NCBI GenBank assembly: GCA_035573715.1 | Contig: DATLZZ010000018.1 | Coordinates: 1 to 24,134 of the forward strand | DNA: 24,134 nt | Reading direction: 5' to 3' | DNA from: JACPRL01 sp035573715 | Lineage (GTDB): Bacteria; Acidobacteriota; Terriglobia; Acidiferrales; 2-02-FULL-67-57 | Shown: positions 22,057-24,134 of the stretch, in pieces | Numbering within the stretch: position 1 is the stretch's first letter | Layout of the letters: every line of letters begins with the position of its first letter | Made by a program: the position numbers and the translations under genes | The notes under the pieces: generated by a model | What the model was told of the DNA's origin: nothing | What the model saw: the letters and a program-made list of their open reading frames with translations, nothing else | Databases searched by the model: none

Positions 22057-22075
22057 GAGCGCGCGGCCGATTCGC

Positions 22076-24134
22076 CTACGAGGCTGTGCGGGCCGCGGGG
22101 CGGCCGGCCGACTCGCCCGAGGCCAGGCCCGCGGCTTCCAGTACCTTTTCCTGCTTGAACACTTCAAGTACGTCGCCGACTTTGACGTCGGCGAAGTTAG
22201 CCACCACGATGCCGCACTCGTAGCCGGTGCCCACTTCCTTGACGTCCTCCTTGAAGCGGCGCAGCGAGGCGACCTTGCTCTTGTAGATGACCACGTTGTC
22301 CCGCAGGACCCGCACGTCGGCGTCGCGCTGCACCTTGCCGTCGGTGACGTAGCAGCCCGCCACCATGCCCACCTTGGGGATGCGGAAGGTGTCGCGCACC
22401 TGAGCGTGGCCGAGGACGGTTTCCTTGATGGTGGGTTCGAGCAGGCCGGCCATGGCCTTGCGGATTTCGTCCAGCACCTCGTAGATGACGTTGTGGAGGC
22501 GGATGTCGACGCCTTCGCTTTCGGCGAGCTCCGAGGCCTTGCGCTCGGGGCGGACGTTGAAGCCGATGATGACGGCGTTGGAGGCCGAGGCCAGCAGGAC
22601 GTCGTTCTCGCTGATGCCGCCCACGCCGGCGTGGATAATCTTGATCTTGACCTTGTCGGTGCTCAGTTTTTCGAGCTGCTCGGTGAGCGCTTCGGCCGAG
22701 CCCTGCACGTCGGTCTTGAGGATAAGCGGCAGCTCCTTGACCGCGCCGGCCTGGAGCTGCGTGTGCAACTGGTCGAGCGTGAGGCGCGAGCTCGCCCCCA
22801 GCGCCGCCTCGCGCTGCCTCTGCTCACGGAACGCCGCCACCTGCTTGGCCTTGGCTTCGTCGGTGACCACCTGGAACTGGTCGCCGGCTTCGGGCAGCCC
22901 GCTCAGGCCGAGGACTTCGACTGGCGTCGCCGGGCCGGCCTCGTCGAGCGAGCGGCCGCGGTCGTCGAAGAGCGCGCGCACTTTGCCGAAAATGGAGCCG
23001 ACGATGAAGGGGTCGCCGAGATGCAGCGTGCCGTCCTGCACCAGCACTCGGGCCACGGGGCCGCGGCCGCGATCGAGCTCGGCTTCGAGCACGGTGCCGG
23101 TGGCGGGGAGCTGCGGGTTGGCCTTCAGGTCTTGGAGGTCGGCGACCAGCAGAATCATATCGAGCAAGAGATCAATGTTGGTCTTCTGCTTGGCGGAGAC
23201 CTCGACCATGACGGTGTCGCCGCCCCACTCTTCGGGTATCAGCCCGCGGTCGGCCAGCTGCTTCTTAACGCGCTCGGGCATGGCGCCGGGCTTGTCGATT
23301 TTGTTCACCGCCACGAGGATGGGAACCTTGGCGGCGCGGGCGTGGTCAATGGCTTCCAGCGTCTGCGGCATCACGCCGTCGTCGGCGGCGACCACGAGCA
23401 CGACGATGTCGGTAACTTTGGCGCCGCGGGCGCGCATGCGAGTAAAGGCCTCGTGGCCCGGGGTGTCGATGAAAACGATTTTGCGCCCCTTCACCTCCAC
23501 CTGAGAGGCGCCGATGTGCTGGGTAATGCCGCCGGCTTCGCCCGCAGCCACGGTGGTCTCGCGGATGGCGTCGAGGAGCGAAGTCTTGCCGTGGTCGACG
23601 TGGCCCATCACGGTGACGACGGGCGCACGGGCCAGGCGCTCGCCCTTGACGGCGGCAACCGGGGCCAGGTCGGCGGCGGCTTCTTCAAAGGAGACGACAG
23701 TGGCGGTGGCGTTGAAGCTCCGGGCGAGCTCGGTGGCCAGTTGGGTGTCGAGCGTCTGGTTGATGGTGGCCATGATGCCGCGGTCGAGCAGAGCCTTGAT
23801 GAGGTCGCGGGCGCGGATGCCGATTTTTTCCGCCAGCTCCTTGACCGTCATCCCTTCGGTGATGGTGATGGCGATGGGCTCGCGCTGGACCACCGGAGCT
23901 TCGCGCACCGGCGCCAGGGCCTTGCGACCGGCGGGCTCGGGGCGCACGCGAGCGCGCACCGGATGGCGGAGCTTGCGCTCGCCTTCTTCAAAGCGCTTTT
24001 CGATGTGAGTCTTGGGCGCGGGCCGCACGTGGGCGGCGGGTTTGCGTTCGTAGATGGGCTTACCGGGCTCGACGCCCGGAGGCGGGGCCGGCGCAGCAGT
24101 GGCGGCGGTCGGAGCGGGTGCGGCCGCGCGAGCC
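22076..24134 (-). CDS. infB: Translation initiation factor IF-2 (5' end outside window)
   Basis: IF-2 is the GTPase that places initiator tRNA on the 30S subunit. About 685 C-terminal residues are visible, and the frame is still open at the window edge. First comes an Ala/Pro-rich linker (to about 23960), then an IF2_N domain (about 23870-23690, ITITEGMTVKELAEKIGIR). The G domain has GHVDHGKTS from 23605, GGITQHIGA, DTPGHEAF from 23467 and NKIDKP. Domains II-IV end with ASLRRFKEDVKEVGTGYECG and a short Ala/Gly tail. The start cannot be assigned, since the first in-frame GTG (24028) lies inside the linker. It heads the infB-ylxP-rbfA-truB group, with nusA expected upstream. Confidence 0.98.
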   Translation of the reverse strand, partial: ARAAAPAPTAATAAPAPPPGVEPGKPIYERKPAAHVRPAPKTHIEKRFEEGERKLRHPVRARVRPEPAGRKALAPVREAPVVQREPIAITITEGMTVKELAEKIGIRARDLIKALLDRGIMATINQTLDTQLATELARSFNATATVVSFEEAAADLAPVAAVKGERLARAPVVTVMGHVDHGKTSLLDAIRETTVAAGEAGGITQHIGASQVEVKGRKIVFIDTPGHEAFTRMRARGAKVTDIVVLVVAADDGVMPQTLEAIDHARAAKVPILVAVNKIDKPGAMPERVKKQLADRGLIPEEWGGDTVMVEVSAKQKTNIDLLLDMILLVADLQDLKANPQLPATGTVLEAELDRGRGPVARVLVQDGTLHLGDPFIVGSIFGKVRALFDDRGRSLDEAGPATPVEVLGLSGLPEAGDQFQVVTDEAKAKQVAAFREQRQREAALGASSRLTLDQLHTQLQAGAVKELPLILKTDVQGSAEALTEQLEKLSTDKVKIKIIHAGVGGISENDVLLASASNAVIIGFNVRPERKASELAESEGVDIRLHNVIYEVLDEIRKAMAGLLEPTIKETVLGHAQVRDTFRIPKVGMVAGCYVTDGKVQRDADVRVLRDNVVIYKSKVASLRRFKEDVKEVGTGYECGIVVANFADVKVGDVLEVFKQEKVLEAAGLASGESAGRPAARTAS

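Noticed and set aside
22057..22167. A 37-codon N-terminal extension of ylxP inside infB
   Set aside because: The extension is Arg/Pro-rich shadow sequence, and DUF503 proteins begin at the chosen methionine.

Overview
The window is a high-GC bacterial chromosome segment. About two thirds of it is the universal ribosomal-protein supercluster; the rest is a short housekeeping and accessory stretch ending in the tail of an infB operon. My best guess for the organism is an Acidobacteriota-like bacterium. This rests on the fused S10-spc-alpha order with adk, map, infA and rpsD inside it, a SecY with an enlarged loop, an orphan secretin with a signal peptide, and REP-like palindromes. It is an inference from gene order and protein style; no marker search was possible.

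Positions 1-15741 (+ strand) hold the last 46 codons of tuf, then 31 genes with no gap over about 20 bases: rpsJ-rplC-rplD-rplW-rplB-rpsS-rplV-rpsC-rplP-rpmC-rpsQ-rplN-rplX-rplE-rpsN-rpsH-rplF-rplR-rpsE-rpmD-rplO-secY-adk-map-infA-rpmJ-rpsM-rpsK-rpsD-rpoA-rplQ. A strong intrinsic terminator follows rplQ (15755-15786). Many junctions overlap by 1-4 bases, so translational coupling is likely. One well-formed promoter-like sequence lies inside adk (11253-11281) and could drive the map-to-rplQ part separately. Several ribosomal proteins (S19, L22, S11, L17) carry Ala/Pro/Lys-rich tails. S14, S4, L36, L24 and the adenylate kinase lid all keep their zinc-ligand residues.

Positions 15814-18134 (- strand) hold a VanZ-like membrane protein downstream of guaB (IMP dehydrogenase), both served by a clear promoter, and a tiny CxxC/CxxC protein with its own promoter. 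Divergent from the latter is an orphan secretin-type outer-membrane protein (18238-19872, +) with a signal peptide and a proline-rich tail. Both divergent transcripts look nearly leaderless.

Positions 19909-24134 (- strand) hold infB (5' end beyond the window)-ylxP-rbfA-small ORF-truB, the usual translation and ribosome-maturation operon. The stretch between rbfA and truB is the most unusual part. A small unrecognised gene overlaps rbfA by GTGA and is followed by a truncated second copy of the truB start, a hairpin repeat, a decayed second copy of the small gene, and then intact truB. This is an old duplication or recombination scar of a [small ORF + truB head] unit.

I saw no tRNA, rRNA, CRISPR array, transposase or phage gene.
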